DNA of 51,537 nucleotides from Mycolicibacterium sp. P1-5 (GCF_008329565.1 NZ_NPKT01000027.1:1-51537); one strand, 5' to 3'; positions 1-9,540 are shown, numbered from the stretch's first letter. Notes: generated by a model from the letters alone, not told the origin. Numbers and translations are program-made.

Positions 1-380
1 AGCTGGCTGACCGTCGCGGCGGAGGCGAGCTGCGCGTAGTGCTCATCGGATCCGTCGGCGGCGCGTTCGGCGATGACACCGACCTGATCGACCGACAGTC
101 GTCCCTCACGCAGCGCTTGTGTGCATTCCGGAAACTCGGGACGTCTATGCGCGACAGCTGAAATGGTCTCGGCGTTGTTTCGTGAGACACCGAGTTTCCA
201 GGCCACCAAGGCCGGGATCGAGCGGGCGCCGGTGTTGCCCCAGATCCCGTCGTGGTCGATCTCGGCGACGATGTCCACGATGCGCCCGTCGATCGCGTTG
301 CGCTGACCGGCCAGCTCCGACAACTCCTCGAACAACGACTCGAGACGTTCCTTCGAGCTCAGCGCCGTGGTCGAAGACAT
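1..380 (-). CDS. 13E12/DUF222 family HNH endonuclease, 5' part (truncated by window edge)
   Basis: Reading the minus strand from an ATG at 380 gives 126 codons that continue off the left edge. The product begins MSSTTALSSKERL and carries the hallmark segment of the 13E12 repeat family (DUF222): an N-terminal helix, GQRNAIDGRIVDIV, then WGNTGARSIPALVAWKLGVS and a stretch ending in LREGRLSVDQVGVIAERA. In this family the C-terminal HNH nuclease domain follows, and it is outside the window here. These genes are multicopy in mycobacteria and their cellular role is not settled. A second family member enters at the right edge in the same orientation, so both window ends lie in repeat copies. Confidence 0.85.
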   Translation of the reverse strand, partial: MSSTTALSSKERLESLFEELSELAGQRNAIDGRIVDIVAEIDHDGIWGNTGARSIPALVAWKLGVSRNNAETISAVAHRRPEFPECTQALREGRLSVDQVGVIAERAADGSDEHYAQLASAATVSQ

Positions 381-426
381 AACGCCATCATCGCAGCAGT
401 GTCCGACAAGTCTTGCCGCACAAGCT

Positions 427-1242
427 TTACGACGCCGGGGAAGTCTCCACTTCAGCGTCGGGCCCGCGGTCGACGCCAGACTTCACCCGGATGCGGGTGC
501 GGTCCGATCGGAAGTAGTCGTAGGAGAATTCCACCGGAACGTCGTTGCCGTCGTAGGCCGTGCGCGTCACCAGCAGCAGTGGATCACCGACCGCCACGCC
601 CAGCAGCTCGGCCGAGGATTCACTGGCCGGTACCGCCTCGATGTGTTCATCTGCCGAATACAGCGGGGTGTCGAACTCGTCGGCCATCAGTGCGTACACC
701 GAGCCGGTGAGGTCTGCGGCCAGCAGTCCCGGGAATCGTGCGGCCGGCAGGTAGGTCTCCTCGATCAACACCGGTGTGTTGTTGGCCGACCGCATGCGGA
801 CGATCTTGTGGACCTGGGCGCCGCGTTTGAGCCGCAGGGCTTGGCGCACCACGGGGGTGGCGGGGCGGGTCGCTGCCCCGATCACCCGCGCACCGGCGGC
901 CATGTCCAGCCGGCGCAACTGTTCGGTGAATCCGGGGAGGCCGATGTGGTCGAACTCCAGCCGCGGTGTCTCGACGAAGTTGCCCCCGAAACGCCCTCGG
1001 CTGCGTCGGATGAGTCCCTTGGCCTCGATGGCCGCGAGGGCCTGCCGCAACGTCATCCTGCTCACGCCCAGCGCCCCGGCGATCTCAACCTCAGCCGGCA
1101 ACTTGTCGCCCGGCGCCAGCCGGCCGGAGACGATCAGCCTCTCCAGCCAGGTGGCGATCCGGGAATGGGCCGGGTGCTCGGACGGCTCGCCCAGATCCGG
1201 CCGCTCGGCCAGTACGGCGTCGTCCATCGACAGCACCAGCAT
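427..1242 (-). CDS. GntR family (HutC/UTRA-type) transcriptional regulator
   Basis: 271 aa. A winged-helix GntR DNA-binding domain occupies about residues 25-90 (HSRIATWLERLIVSGRLAPG, LPAEVEIAGALGVSRMTLRQ), followed by a UTRA ligand-binding domain (residues about 105-260; VLIEETYLPAARFPGL and the LLLVTRTAYDGNDVPVEFS strand typical of that fold). UTRA regulators sense small metabolites such as sugar phosphates, histidine derivatives or amino-sugar compounds; the ligand cannot be read from sequence. The gene is divergent from alr across 96 bp. Start chosen at the first ATG (1242); an ATG five codons downstream (1227) is possible. Not part of the M. tuberculosis alr neighbourhood as I know it. 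Confidence 0.9.
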   Translation of the reverse strand: MLVLSMDDAVLAERPDLGEPSEHPAHSRIATWLERLIVSGRLAPGDKLPAEVEIAGALGVSRMTLRQALAAIEAKGLIRRSRGRFGGNFVETPRLEFDHIGLPGFTEQLRRLDMAAGARVIGAATRPATPVVRQALRLKRGAQVHKIVRMRSANNTPVLIEETYLPAARFPGLLAADLTGSVYALMADEFDTPLYSADEHIEAVPASESSAELLGVAVGDPLLLVTRTAYDGNDVPVEFSYDYFRSDRTRIRVKSGVDRGPDAEVETSPAS

Positions 1243-1338
1243 GCTACCGACTCTACCGCCCCCGCCAATCCCGAAACGACTGGTCAACGCCCTATGCGGG
1301 GATCGGCGTCGGCTTCTGGGACAATTGGCGGCGGTGAC

Positions 1339-2526
1339 ATGACTATGCACACGACTTCGTTGACCCCGTCGACGCACACTCAGCTTTGGCGCCCCGGCGC
1401 CGAGGCGATCATCGATCTCGGGGCGATCGCCCACAATGTGCGCGTTTTGCGTGAGCTCGCAGGTTCCGCCCAGGTGATGGCAGTCGTCAAAGCCGACGGC
1501 TACGGCCACGGGGCCGTCGAGGCAGGCCGGGCGGCGATCGCCGCAGGCGCCGCCGAGCTGGGTGTGGCCACCATCGACGAGGCGCTGGCGGTCCGGCGTG
1601 GCGGGATCACGGCGCCGGTCCTGGCGTGGCTGCATCCGCCGGGAACCGACTTCGCGCCGGCGCTGTCGGCCGACGTCCAGGTCGCCGTATCGGCGGTGCG
1701 CCAGGTCGGCGCGGTGCTCGACGCCGTCGAACGGACCGGCCACACGGCTGAGGTCACCGTCAAGGTCGACACCGGGCTCAATCGCAACGGGGTCAGCACC
1801 GCGGACTACCCGGCGCTGCTGACCGAACTGGAGCGCGGTACGGCCGCCGGCGCCATCCGACTGCGCGGCATCATGTCGCACCTGGCCAGCGGCGACGCGC
1901 CCGATGATCCGCTGAATGATCGCCAGGCGCAACGCTTTACCGATATGATTGCCGAAGCTCGTTCGCGGGGAATCGAATTCGATGTCGCGCACCTGTCCAA
2001 CTCGCCGTCGGCGATGACGCGGCCGGATCTGGGATTCGACATGGTCCGTCCCGGCATCGCGGTGTACGGGCTGAGCCCGATCCCGGAACGCGGTGATATG
2101 GGATTGCGCCCGGCGATGACGTTGAGATGCACCGTGGCGATGGTCAAACCGGTCAAAGCCGGCGACGGAGTGTCCTACGGGCACACGTGGATCGCCGAGC
2201 GGGACACGAACTTGGCGCTGCTGCCCATCGGTTACGCCGACGGGCTGTACCGCGCACTCGGCGGTCGCATCGACGTCCTGATCAACGGCCGGTTGCGTCG
2301 CAGTGTCGGGCGGGTGTGCATGGACCAGTTCGTCGTCGATCTCGGCCCCGGCAAACCCGACGCTGCCGAGGGAGACGAGGCAATCCTGTTCGGGCCCGGC
2401 GCATCCGGTGAACCGACCGCACAGGACTGGGCCGACTTGCTCGGCACGATCCACTACGAAGTGGTCACCAGCCCGCGCGGACGGGTGGTGCGCACCTACC
2501 GGGAGGCTGACGCCGGTGGGCAGTGA
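1339..2526 (+). CDS. alr: Alanine racemase
   Basis: 395 aa. A PLP-dependent enzyme that interconverts L- and D-alanine and supplies D-Ala for peptidoglycan. The fold-type III barrel is intact: VVKADGYGHG places the PLP-binding lysine at K51, and GVSYGHTW gives the second catalytic base at Y280. The C-terminal beta domain includes GRVCMDQFVVDLG. Start: ATG at 1339, with a second in-frame ATG two codons later; the true N-terminus is variable in mycobacterial Alr. It heads a plus-strand operon; its 3' end overlaps the next gene by 11 bp, implying translational coupling. An A/T-rich hexamer at 1321-1326 could be the -10 of its promoter, with a very short leader. Confidence 0.97.
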   Translation: MTMHTTSLTPSTHTQLWRPGAEAIIDLGAIAHNVRVLRELAGSAQVMAVVKADGYGHGAVEAGRAAIAAGAAELGVATIDEALAVRRGGITAPVLAWLHPPGTDFAPALSADVQVAVSAVRQVGAVLDAVERTGHTAEVTVKVDTGLNRNGVSTADYPALLTELERGTAAGAIRLRGIMSHLASGDAPDDPLNDRQAQRFTDMIAEARSRGIEFDVAHLSNSPSAMTRPDLGFDMVRPGIAVYGLSPIPERGDMGLRPAMTLRCTVAMVKPVKAGDGVSYGHTWIAERDTNLALLPIGYADGLYRALGGRIDVLINGRLRRSVGRVCMDQFVVDLGPGKPDAAEGDEAILFGPGASGEPTAQDWADLLGTIHYEVVTSPRGRVVRTYREADAGGQ

Positions 2527-3715
2527 CGAGGAGATGAACCCGAAGCCGCGCGGCATCGACGGACGGCTGGCGCGCCGGGCCGAAAAGAGTGCTGAGCGCC
2601 TGGCCCGCAAGGCCGAACACCCTGGCCTCGGGGCCGGCAAGCGAGCCGGTCTGCTCGCGGGAGTTGCCGGGCTGGGTGCTGTCGGTACCGTCGCTGGTGT
2701 CTCGGCCGCCCGCTCTCTCGCACACCGGTCGGCAGTCGAAGATATCTACGAGCGTGAGGATTTCGGGCTGCTCGACGCCGACCGCGGTTGCGTGGTCACC
2801 ACCCCGGACGGCATCCCGCTGGTGGTGCGCGAGGTCGGACCGACCGCCGCCCCGCTGACGGTGGTGTTCGCTCATGGCTTCTGCCTGCGGATGGGGTCGT
2901 TCCACTTTCAGCGCGCGGCGCTGGCGGAGCGCTGGGGCGACCAGGTCCGGATGGTGTTCTACGACCAGCGTGGCCACGGCCAGTCCAGCGCTGCACCCGT
3001 CGAGACCTATACGGTGGAACAGCTCGGCAGGGATCTGGAAACGGTTCTGCAAGTGATGGTTCCGCGCGGTCCCGTCGTACTCGTCGGGCACTCGATGGGC
3101 GGCATGACCGTGCTTTCGCACGCCCGTCAGTTCCCCAAGCACTACGGCAGCCGCGTCGTCGGCGCGGCGCTGATCTCGTCGGCCGCCGAAGGCTTGTCGC
3201 GCTCGCCGCTCGGCGAGATTTTGCAGAACCCCGCACTGGAAGCGGTGCGCTTCGCCGCGCGGTACGCGCCGAAGCTGGTCCATCGCACCCGCGGCGCCGC
3301 TCGCGCAGTGATCCGGCCCATCCTGCAGGCCGCCTCCTACGGCGACGACCATATGAGCCCGCGTGTTGTGGCGTACTCCGAGGAGATGATTCACGACACC
3401 CCGATCGCCACCCTGGTGGAATTCCTGCACGCCTTGGAAGTTCACGACGAGAGTGCGGCGCTGCCGGTGCTGGCTCGGATCCCGACGCTGATCGCCTGTG
3501 GCGACCACGATGTCCTGACTCCGATGGTGCACTCCGAGGAAATGGCGGATGTGTTGCCGAACAGTGATCTGCTCATCGTCGGCGGCGCCGGTCATCTGGT
3601 GCAGCTCGAGCGCCCCGAGCTGATCAACGACGGGCTGGTGGAGCTCGTCGAACGTGCGACTCCGTCGAAGCTGGTGGCCTTCGCCCGACGCCTCAAGGAC
3701 CGGACCCTTGGATAG
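2516..3715 (+). CDS. Alpha/beta hydrolase with N-terminal membrane segment
   Basis: 399 aa. After a basic N-terminus there is a glycine/alanine-rich hydrophobic stretch (about residues 50-75) that could be a membrane anchor, then a full alpha/beta-hydrolase domain: oxyanion-loop HGFCLRMGSF, strand-turn FYDQRGHGQSS, nucleophile elbow VGHSMGG, acid in ACGDHDVLTP and catalytic His in GAGHLVQLERPE. Substrate unknown. The gene sits between alr and tsaE, as in other mycobacteria. Start choice: a GTG at 2516 preceded by GGGAGG with nine-base spacing is better supported than the ATG at 2534, which has a purine run abutting it. It overlaps the end of alr. Confidence 0.9.
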   Translation: MGSDEEMNPKPRGIDGRLARRAEKSAERLARKAEHPGLGAGKRAGLLAGVAGLGAVGTVAGVSAARSLAHRSAVEDIYEREDFGLLDADRGCVVTTPDGIPLVVREVGPTAAPLTVVFAHGFCLRMGSFHFQRAALAERWGDQVRMVFYDQRGHGQSSAAPVETYTVEQLGRDLETVLQVMVPRGPVVLVGHSMGGMTVLSHARQFPKHYGSRVVGAALISSAAEGLSRSPLGEILQNPALEAVRFAARYAPKLVHRTRGAARAVIRPILQAASYGDDHMSPRVVAYSEEMIHDTPIATLVEFLHALEVHDESAALPVLARIPTLIACGDHDVLTPMVHSEEMADVLPNSDLLIVGGAGHLVQLERPELINDGLVELVERATPSKLVAFARRLKDRTLG

Positions 3716-4181
3716 CACGCAGGTACAGCGCGGCACGCGTGAGCTGCCCACCGTCGAGGACACCATCGCGCTGGGCGAGCAGCTCGGCCGACAACTTCGG
3801 GCGGGAGACGTGGTGGTGCTATCCGGACCGCTTGGTGCTGGAAAAACAGCGTTCACCAAGGGAATTGCGCTCGGCATGGATGTCGAGGGTCCGGTGACGT
3901 CACCGACGTTCGTACTGGCACGGGTGCATCGGGCGCGCCGCCCCGGCGCCCCGGAACTGGTACATGTCGACGTCTACCGGCTGCTCGAACACACCGGCGC
4001 CGACCTGTTGGCCGAACTCGATTCGCTCGACCTCGACGCCGACCTCGACGACGCTGTCGTGGTGGTCGAGTGGGGCGAAGGTCTGGCCGAGCGGCTGTCG
4101 GATAACCACCTAGACATCCGGCTGGAGCGCGGCGTCGACAGCGACGTCCGCACCGCGATATGGCAGTGGAACCACGGATGA
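3708..4181 (+). CDS. tsaE: tRNA t6A biosynthesis ATPase TsaE
   Basis: 157 aa. The ATPase component of the bacterial threonylcarbamoyl-adenosine (t6A37) complex, regulating TsaB-TsaD turnover. Diagnostic motifs: P-loop SGPLGAGKTAFTKGIA, switch-like TSPTFVLARVH, and HVDVYRL followed by VVVEWGEGL. Start is a TTG at 3708 that overlaps the previous stop codon and has AAGGA eight bases upstream; no ATG gives a credible N-terminus. Length is close to the family norm (about 150-170). It ends in an ATGA overlap with tsaB. Confidence 0.95.
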   Translation: MDSTQVQRGTRELPTVEDTIALGEQLGRQLRAGDVVVLSGPLGAGKTAFTKGIALGMDVEGPVTSPTFVLARVHRARRPGAPELVHVDVYRLLEHTGADLLAELDSLDLDADLDDAVVVVEWGEGLAERLSDNHLDIRLERGVDSDVRTAIWQWNHG

Positions 4182-4813
4182 TCCGCAACATCTTGGTCAT
4201 CGATACCGCCACGCCGGCAGTCACCGCGGCAGTGGTGGTGCGCGATGGCGGCATCGAGGTGGCCGGGGAGCGGATCACGCTCGACGCGCGCGCCCACGCC
4301 GAGACGCTGACCCCGAATGTGGTGGGAGCGCTCGCCGATGCGAGCCTGGTGATGGCCGATCTGGATGCCGTCGTGGTCGGTTGCGGCCCAGGGCCATTCA
4401 CCGGCCTGCGGGTCGGAATGGCGACCGCCGCCGCCTACGGGCACGCGCTGAACGTGCCGGTCCACGGGGTGTGCAGTCTGGACGCAATCGGCATCCAGAC
4501 CACCGGCGCGGTTTTGGTCGTCACCGATGCTCGTCGCCGCGAGGTGTACTGGGCGCGGTACTCCGACGGAACGCGACTCGAAGGCCCCGACGTCGCCGCC
4601 CCCGCCGATGTACCGGTCGGTGACGTCGCGGCGGTGGCCGGATCGCCGGATCACGCCACATTGTTCGGCCTGGCCGTTATCGGACCGACCTACCCGACAG
4701 CTGCCGGTCTGGTTGCTGCCGTTGCAGATTGGGATACCGATCCAGATCCGCTGGTACCGCTCTACCTTCGTCGCCCCGACGCCAAGACCCTGGCGGAGCG
4801 TGGTGTGCAATGA
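4178..4813 (+). CDS. tsaB: tRNA t6A biosynthesis scaffold protein TsaB
   Basis: 211 aa. Actin/ASKHA-fold partner of TsaD; it has the family signature ILVIDTATPAVTAAVV at the N-terminus and GCGPGPFTGLRVGMATA (about residues 70-85), but lacks the metal-binding histidines of TsaD. It dimerises with TsaD and is activated by TsaE. Start: ATG at 4178 in an ATGA overlap with the tsaE stop, giving the usual mycobacterial length; an in-frame ATG at 4160 is an alternative. It ends in another ATGA overlap with rimI. Confidence 0.95.
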   Translation: MIRNILVIDTATPAVTAAVVVRDGGIEVAGERITLDARAHAETLTPNVVGALADASLVMADLDAVVVGCGPGPFTGLRVGMATAAAYGHALNVPVHGVCSLDAIGIQTTGAVLVVTDARRREVYWARYSDGTRLEGPDVAAPADVPVGDVAAVAGSPDHATLFGLAVIGPTYPTAAGLVAAVADWDTDPDPLVPLYLRRPDAKTLAERGVQ

Positions 4814-5265
4814 CCGTCCACTACGGCCCGCTGCAAAAGACCGACGCGGCCCGGTGCGCCGAGCTCGAGAACATGCTGTTCGACGGCGATGATCCGTGGC
4901 CGGATTTCGCGTTCGTGCGTGAGCTGGCCGCCCCGCACAATCGATATGTGGCAGCGCGGTTGGACGACAAACTGGTCGGCTACGCCGGTATCTCGCGGCT
5001 GGGCCGCATACCGCCGTTCGAGTATGAGATCCACACCGTCGGCGTCGATCCCGCCTACCAGGGTCAGGGCATCGGTCGGCAGATGATGGTCGAGCTACTC
5101 AGCGACGTCGGCCCGAAGTCGACGGTGTTCCTGGAGGTTCGGACCGACAACGAGCCGGCGATCGCGCTGTACGCCAGCCTCGGCTTCACAAAAGTCGGTG
5201 TGCGTAAGCGCTATTACCGGGTCAGCGGTGCTGATGCCTACACCATGCGACGGGATCCCGCGTGA
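4810..5265 (+). CDS. rimI: GNAT N-acetyltransferase, RimI-type (ribosomal protein bS18 / N-terminal acetylation)
   Basis: 151 aa. GNAT fold with acetyl-CoA-binding motif A, VDPAYQGQGIGRQMM, and the downstream LEVRTDNEPAIALYASLGF segment that is characteristic of RimI. RimI acetylates protein N-termini, classically ribosomal protein bS18; mycobacterial RimI is reported to have relaxed specificity (family knowledge). Starts at the ATG of an ATGA overlap with tsaB and ends overlapping the GTG of tsaD by four bases. The position between tsaB and tsaD is the standard actinobacterial arrangement. Confidence 0.93.
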   Translation: MTVHYGPLQKTDAARCAELENMLFDGDDPWPDFAFVRELAAPHNRYVAARLDDKLVGYAGISRLGRIPPFEYEIHTVGVDPAYQGQGIGRQMMVELLSDVGPKSTVFLEVRTDNEPAIALYASLGFTKVGVRKRYYRVSGADAYTMRRDPA

Positions 5266-6305
5266 CCATAATTCTCGCCATCGAAAGCTCCTGTGACGAA
5301 ACGGGAGTCGGCATCGCCCGGCTAGACGACGACGGCACCATCGCACTGCTGGCCGACGAGGTGGCCTCCAGCGTCGACGAGCACGCCCGATTCGGCGGGG
5401 TGGTGCCCGAAATCGCGTCTCGCGCCCACCTGGAGGCGCTCGGGCCGACCATGCGCAGAGCCATGCAGGAGGCCGGTATCGACAAGCCCGACGTCGTCGC
5501 GGCCACGATCGGGCCCGGGCTGGCGGGAGCCCTCCTGGTGGGCGTGGCGGCCGCGAAGGCCTATGCCGCGGCGTGGGGTGTGCCGTTCTACGCCGTCAAC
5601 CACCTGGGTGGACATCTGGCGGCCGACGTCTACGACCATGGCCCGCTGCCGGAATGCGTAGGGCTGCTGGTGTCCGGGGGGCATACCCATCTGCTGCATG
5701 TGCGTTCCTTGGGTGAGCCGATCATCGAGCTCGGCAGCACCGTCGATGACGCGGCGGGAGAGGCGTACGACAAGGTCGCCCGACTGTTGGGGCTGGGCTA
5801 TCCGGGCGGCCGGCCGCTGGACGAATTGGCCCGAACCGGGGATCGCGAGGCAATCGTCTTCCCGCGCGGCATGACCGGCCCCCGCGACGAACCGTTCGCG
5901 TTCTCGTTCTCCGGGCTCAAGACCGCCGTCGCGCGGTATGTCGAGAGTCATCCCGACGCCCGAACAGCCGATGTGGCCGCCGGATTTCAGGAAGCCGTCG
6001 CCGACGTACTGACCGCCAAGGCGTTGCGGGCGGCCACCGAGCTCGGAGTGTCGACGCTGCTGATCGCCGGCGGGGTAGCCGCAAACTCACGCCTGCGGGA
6101 ACTGGCCGAAGAGCGATGTGCCGCAGCGGGTTTGGCGCTTCGGATTCCGCGCCCGCGGTTGTGTACCGACAATGGGGCGATGATCGCCTCCTTCGCCGCG
6201 CACCTCATCGCCGCGGGCGCGCCGCCGTCGCCATTGGACGTACCCAGCGATCCGGGCCTGCCGGTGGTGGCGAGTCAGGTCGCCGCCAGTCGAGCCGGTC
6301 GTTGA
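5262..6305 (+). CDS. tsaD: tRNA N6-adenosine threonylcarbamoyltransferase TsaD
   Basis: 347 aa. Catalytic subunit that transfers the threonylcarbamoyl group to A37 of ANN-decoding tRNAs. Motifs: LAIESSCDETGVGI at the N-terminus, metal-binding histidines H114 and H118 in NHLGGHLAADVY, SGGHTHLLHV, GEAYDKVARLLGLGYPGG, and near the C-terminus CTDNGAMIA. Complete at normal length. GTG start at 5262 overlaps the rimI stop by four bases. Its TGA shares one base with the ATG of the following hydrolase. Confidence 0.97.
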   Translation: MTIILAIESSCDETGVGIARLDDDGTIALLADEVASSVDEHARFGGVVPEIASRAHLEALGPTMRRAMQEAGIDKPDVVAATIGPGLAGALLVGVAAAKAYAAAWGVPFYAVNHLGGHLAADVYDHGPLPECVGLLVSGGHTHLLHVRSLGEPIIELGSTVDDAAGEAYDKVARLLGLGYPGGRPLDELARTGDREAIVFPRGMTGPRDEPFAFSFSGLKTAVARYVESHPDARTADVAAGFQEAVADVLTAKALRAATELGVSTLLIAGGVAANSRLRELAEERCAAAGLALRIPRPRLCTDNGAMIASFAAHLIAAGAPPSPLDVPSDPGLPVVASQVAASRAGR

Positions 6306-7324
6306 TGCACTACGACATCCGGCTACGTCCCGAGCAACCGGATACCCCGGCGCCTGACGCCTTCACAATTCACCGCGCCGAGGTGCCGCCCAGTCCCGGT
6401 CGGGACGGGTTGGCGCTGGCTTATGTGCACGAAGGCGGGGGTGCTTATCCGCTGCTTCTCTTGCACGGCTATCCGGAGACCAAGCGGATCTGGTGGCGCA
6501 ACATCGCGGCACTCGCCGAGGCGGGCTATGAGGTGATCGCGCCGGATCTGCGCGGGCACGGTGACTCCGACCTGTCGCAAGACGATGTCTACGACATCGC
6601 GGCGTACAGCCGAGACGTCTACCTGTTGGTCCACGATGTGCTGGGTCACGAGCGGTGCGGGGTCGTCGGCGGTGACGTGGGTGGGGCGGTCGCGGTTGAC
6701 TTGCTGCACCGCTATCCCGGGTTCGTCGAGAAACTGGTGTTCTTCGATACCGTGCCGCCCCTGGTCTTCGATGACTACGTCGCCGCGGGGCTCGACCCGA
6801 TGGGGATCCTGAGCGACGGCCCGACCGGCGATTACCGCCAGCGGCAAGGCGCCGCCCCAGATGAACTGGCCGCCGAGCTCGATACCGTAGATAAGCGGCG
6901 CCGCTACGTCGGGGAGATGTACGGCCACCGACTGTGGGCGTCGCCGGGCACCTTCAGTCCTGACGACGTCGACTTCATGACCGAGCCGTTCGGCAGTGAG
7001 GAGCGGCTGCGGGCGGGCTGGGCCGTCTACCAGTTGGCTCATGGGCGGCCGGTCAGTGAGCCGCCGATCATGGACCGCAAGGTCGATGTGCCGACCCTGA
7101 TCCTTTACGGCATGGATGACCACGTCGTCGGCCCTGAGTTCGTGCACTTCTGCGAAGTGGCCTTCAGCAATCGAACCGGACCCGTCGTGCTGCCAGGCGC
7201 CGGGCATTTCCTGCAGTGGGAACGCGCAGACCTGTTCAATGCACTGGTCATCGCGTTCTACGGCGACTTACGCGTGCGTCATGAGCTGGGCGAACAGTCT
7301 GCGGTGTCCGCTCTGGGCGAATAG
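6305..7324 (+). CDS. Alpha/beta hydrolase, epoxide hydrolase / haloacetate dehalogenase type
   Basis: 339 aa. Has the HGYPETKRIWW oxyanion motif (His54, Pro56) and an aspartate nucleophile, D124, in VGGDVGGAVA, instead of the serine of esterases; the catalytic His is in GAGHFLQWERADLF. An Asp nucleophile with HGxP is typical of soluble epoxide hydrolases and fluoroacetate/haloacetate dehalogenases, which use a covalent ester intermediate. Exact substrate is not readable. It begins with an ATG that shares one base with the tsaD stop, so it is the last gene of the alr-tsaD operon; groES begins 188 bp downstream with its own promoter. Confidence 0.9.
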   Translation: MHYDIRLRPEQPDTPAPDAFTIHRAEVPPSPGRDGLALAYVHEGGGAYPLLLLHGYPETKRIWWRNIAALAEAGYEVIAPDLRGHGDSDLSQDDVYDIAAYSRDVYLLVHDVLGHERCGVVGGDVGGAVAVDLLHRYPGFVEKLVFFDTVPPLVFDDYVAAGLDPMGILSDGPTGDYRQRQGAAPDELAAELDTVDKRRRYVGEMYGHRLWASPGTFSPDDVDFMTEPFGSEERLRAGWAVYQLAHGRPVSEPPIMDRKVDVPTLILYGMDDHVVGPEFVHFCEVAFSNRTGPVVLPGAGHFLQWERADLFNALVIAFYGDLRVRHELGEQSAVSALGE

Positions 7325-7345
7325 GCAACGGGCCACCCTTGAGTG

Positions 7346-7372
7346 CTAGCACTCGCATGTATAGAGTGCTAG
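7346..7372 (+). promoter_or_regulatory. CIRCE operator (HrcA binding site) before groES
   Basis: Perfect 9-9-9 inverted repeat: CTAGCACTC, nine-base spacer, GAGTGCTAG. This matches the CIRCE consensus (TTAGCACTC-N9-GAGTGCTAA) with one change in each outer base. HrcA repressor binding here controls groES-groEL1 heat induction. A TTGAGT (7339-7344) and a TATAGA (7360-7365) inside the same stretch could be the -35/-10, although with a short 15-base spacer, so the operator would cover the core promoter. An extra half-site upstream makes 7341-7354 a 14-base palindrome. Confidence 0.95.
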
Positions 7373-7512
7373 GTGGCTTACGGACAACACCCTGCGTCGG
7401 CACCCGCGACGACGACGCGAAGGGCGCGGACGTATGCCGAACACCTTGTAATTCCGACTGGTCCGGGCGCACTCGCCCCGGCCCGCAAGTTAACCAAGTG
7501 GAGGACTCCATC
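7373..7512 (+). promoter_or_regulatory. groES 5' leader
   Basis: A 140-base untranslated leader between the CIRCE element and the groES start. It holds a GC-rich hairpin (CCGGGCG at 7463-7469 with CGCCCCGG at 7474-7481, one bulged base) and a ribosome binding site GGAGGA just before the GTG. No open reading frame here looks coding. Confidence 0.5.
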
Positions 7513-7812
7513 GTGGCCGTGAACATCAAGCCACTCGAGGACAAGATCCTCGTACAGGCCAATGAGGCCGAGACGACCACCGCGTCGGGTCTGGTCATCC
7601 CCGACACCGCCAAGGAGAAGCCGCAGGAAGGCACCGTCGTCGCAGTTGGCCCCGGCCGCTGGGACGAGGATGGCGAGAAGCGGATCCCCCTGGATGTTGC
7701 CGAGGGCGACACCGTGATCTACAGCAAGTACGGCGGCACCGAGATCAAGTACAACGGCGAGGAGTACTTGATCCTGTCGGCCCGTGACGTGCTGGCGGTC
7801 GTCAACAAGTAG
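7513..7812 (+). CDS. groES: Co-chaperonin GroES (Hsp10)
   Basis: 99 aa. Forms the heptameric lid of the GroEL cage. Begins MAVNIKPLEDKILVQANEAE with the mobile loop TTTASGLVIPDTAKEKPQEG (about residues 18-37) and ends with the conserved YLILSARDVLAVV strand. GTG start preceded by GTGGAGGACTCC. First gene of a heat-shock bicistron controlled by CIRCE; groEL1 follows after 86 bases that carry a strong hairpin. Confidence 0.98.
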   Translation: MAVNIKPLEDKILVQANEAETTTASGLVIPDTAKEKPQEGTVVAVGPGRWDEDGEKRIPLDVAEGDTVIYSKYGGTEIKYNGEEYLILSARDVLAVVNK

Positions 7813-7822
7813 CAGTCGTGAA

Positions 7823-7867
7823 CCGCCCCGGAGACTCCCGTATTCGTACGGGTGGTGTCCGGGGCGG
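7823..7867 (+). promoter_or_regulatory. Two-tier hairpin between groES and groEL1
   Basis: Outer stem of ten perfect pairs (CCGCCCCGGA at 7823-7832 with TCCGGGGCGG at 7858-7867) enclosing an inner stem of six perfect pairs (CCCGTA 7837-7842, TTCG loop, TACGGG 7847-7852). No T-tract follows, so it is not a typical intrinsic terminator. Post-transcriptional cleavage of the groES-groEL1 mRNA has been reported in M. tuberculosis; this structure is a candidate processing or attenuation element (inference). Confidence 0.7.
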
Positions 7868-7898
7868 AACGCGTTGGAGCCAAAGTCAGGACTGACAT

Positions 7899-9521
<1,623 letters not shown>

Positions 9522-9540
9522 TTCGTTCGTTCGGTACGAG

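Noticed and set aside
427..2640. Minus-strand open frame of 737 codons spanning alr antisense and the GntR gene
   Set aside because: Only the last 271 codons have a protein family (GntR/UTRA). The rest mirrors the alr reading frame, a common artefact of GC-rich codon bias.
2465..3877. Minus-strand open frame of 470 codons antisense to the alpha/beta hydrolase
   Set aside because: Low-complexity His/Gly/Arg composition and exact antisense of a well-supported hydrolase.
7338..7357. HspR HAIR element (CTTGAGT-N7-ACTCAAG) before groES
   Set aside because: Only the left arm is exact; the right arm is ACTCGCA with six-base spacing. CIRCE explains the sequence better.
7823..7867. Intrinsic terminator between groES and groEL1
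   Set aside because: Strong hairpin but no T-tract after it, and the downstream gene belongs to the same known operon; listed as a processing candidate instead.
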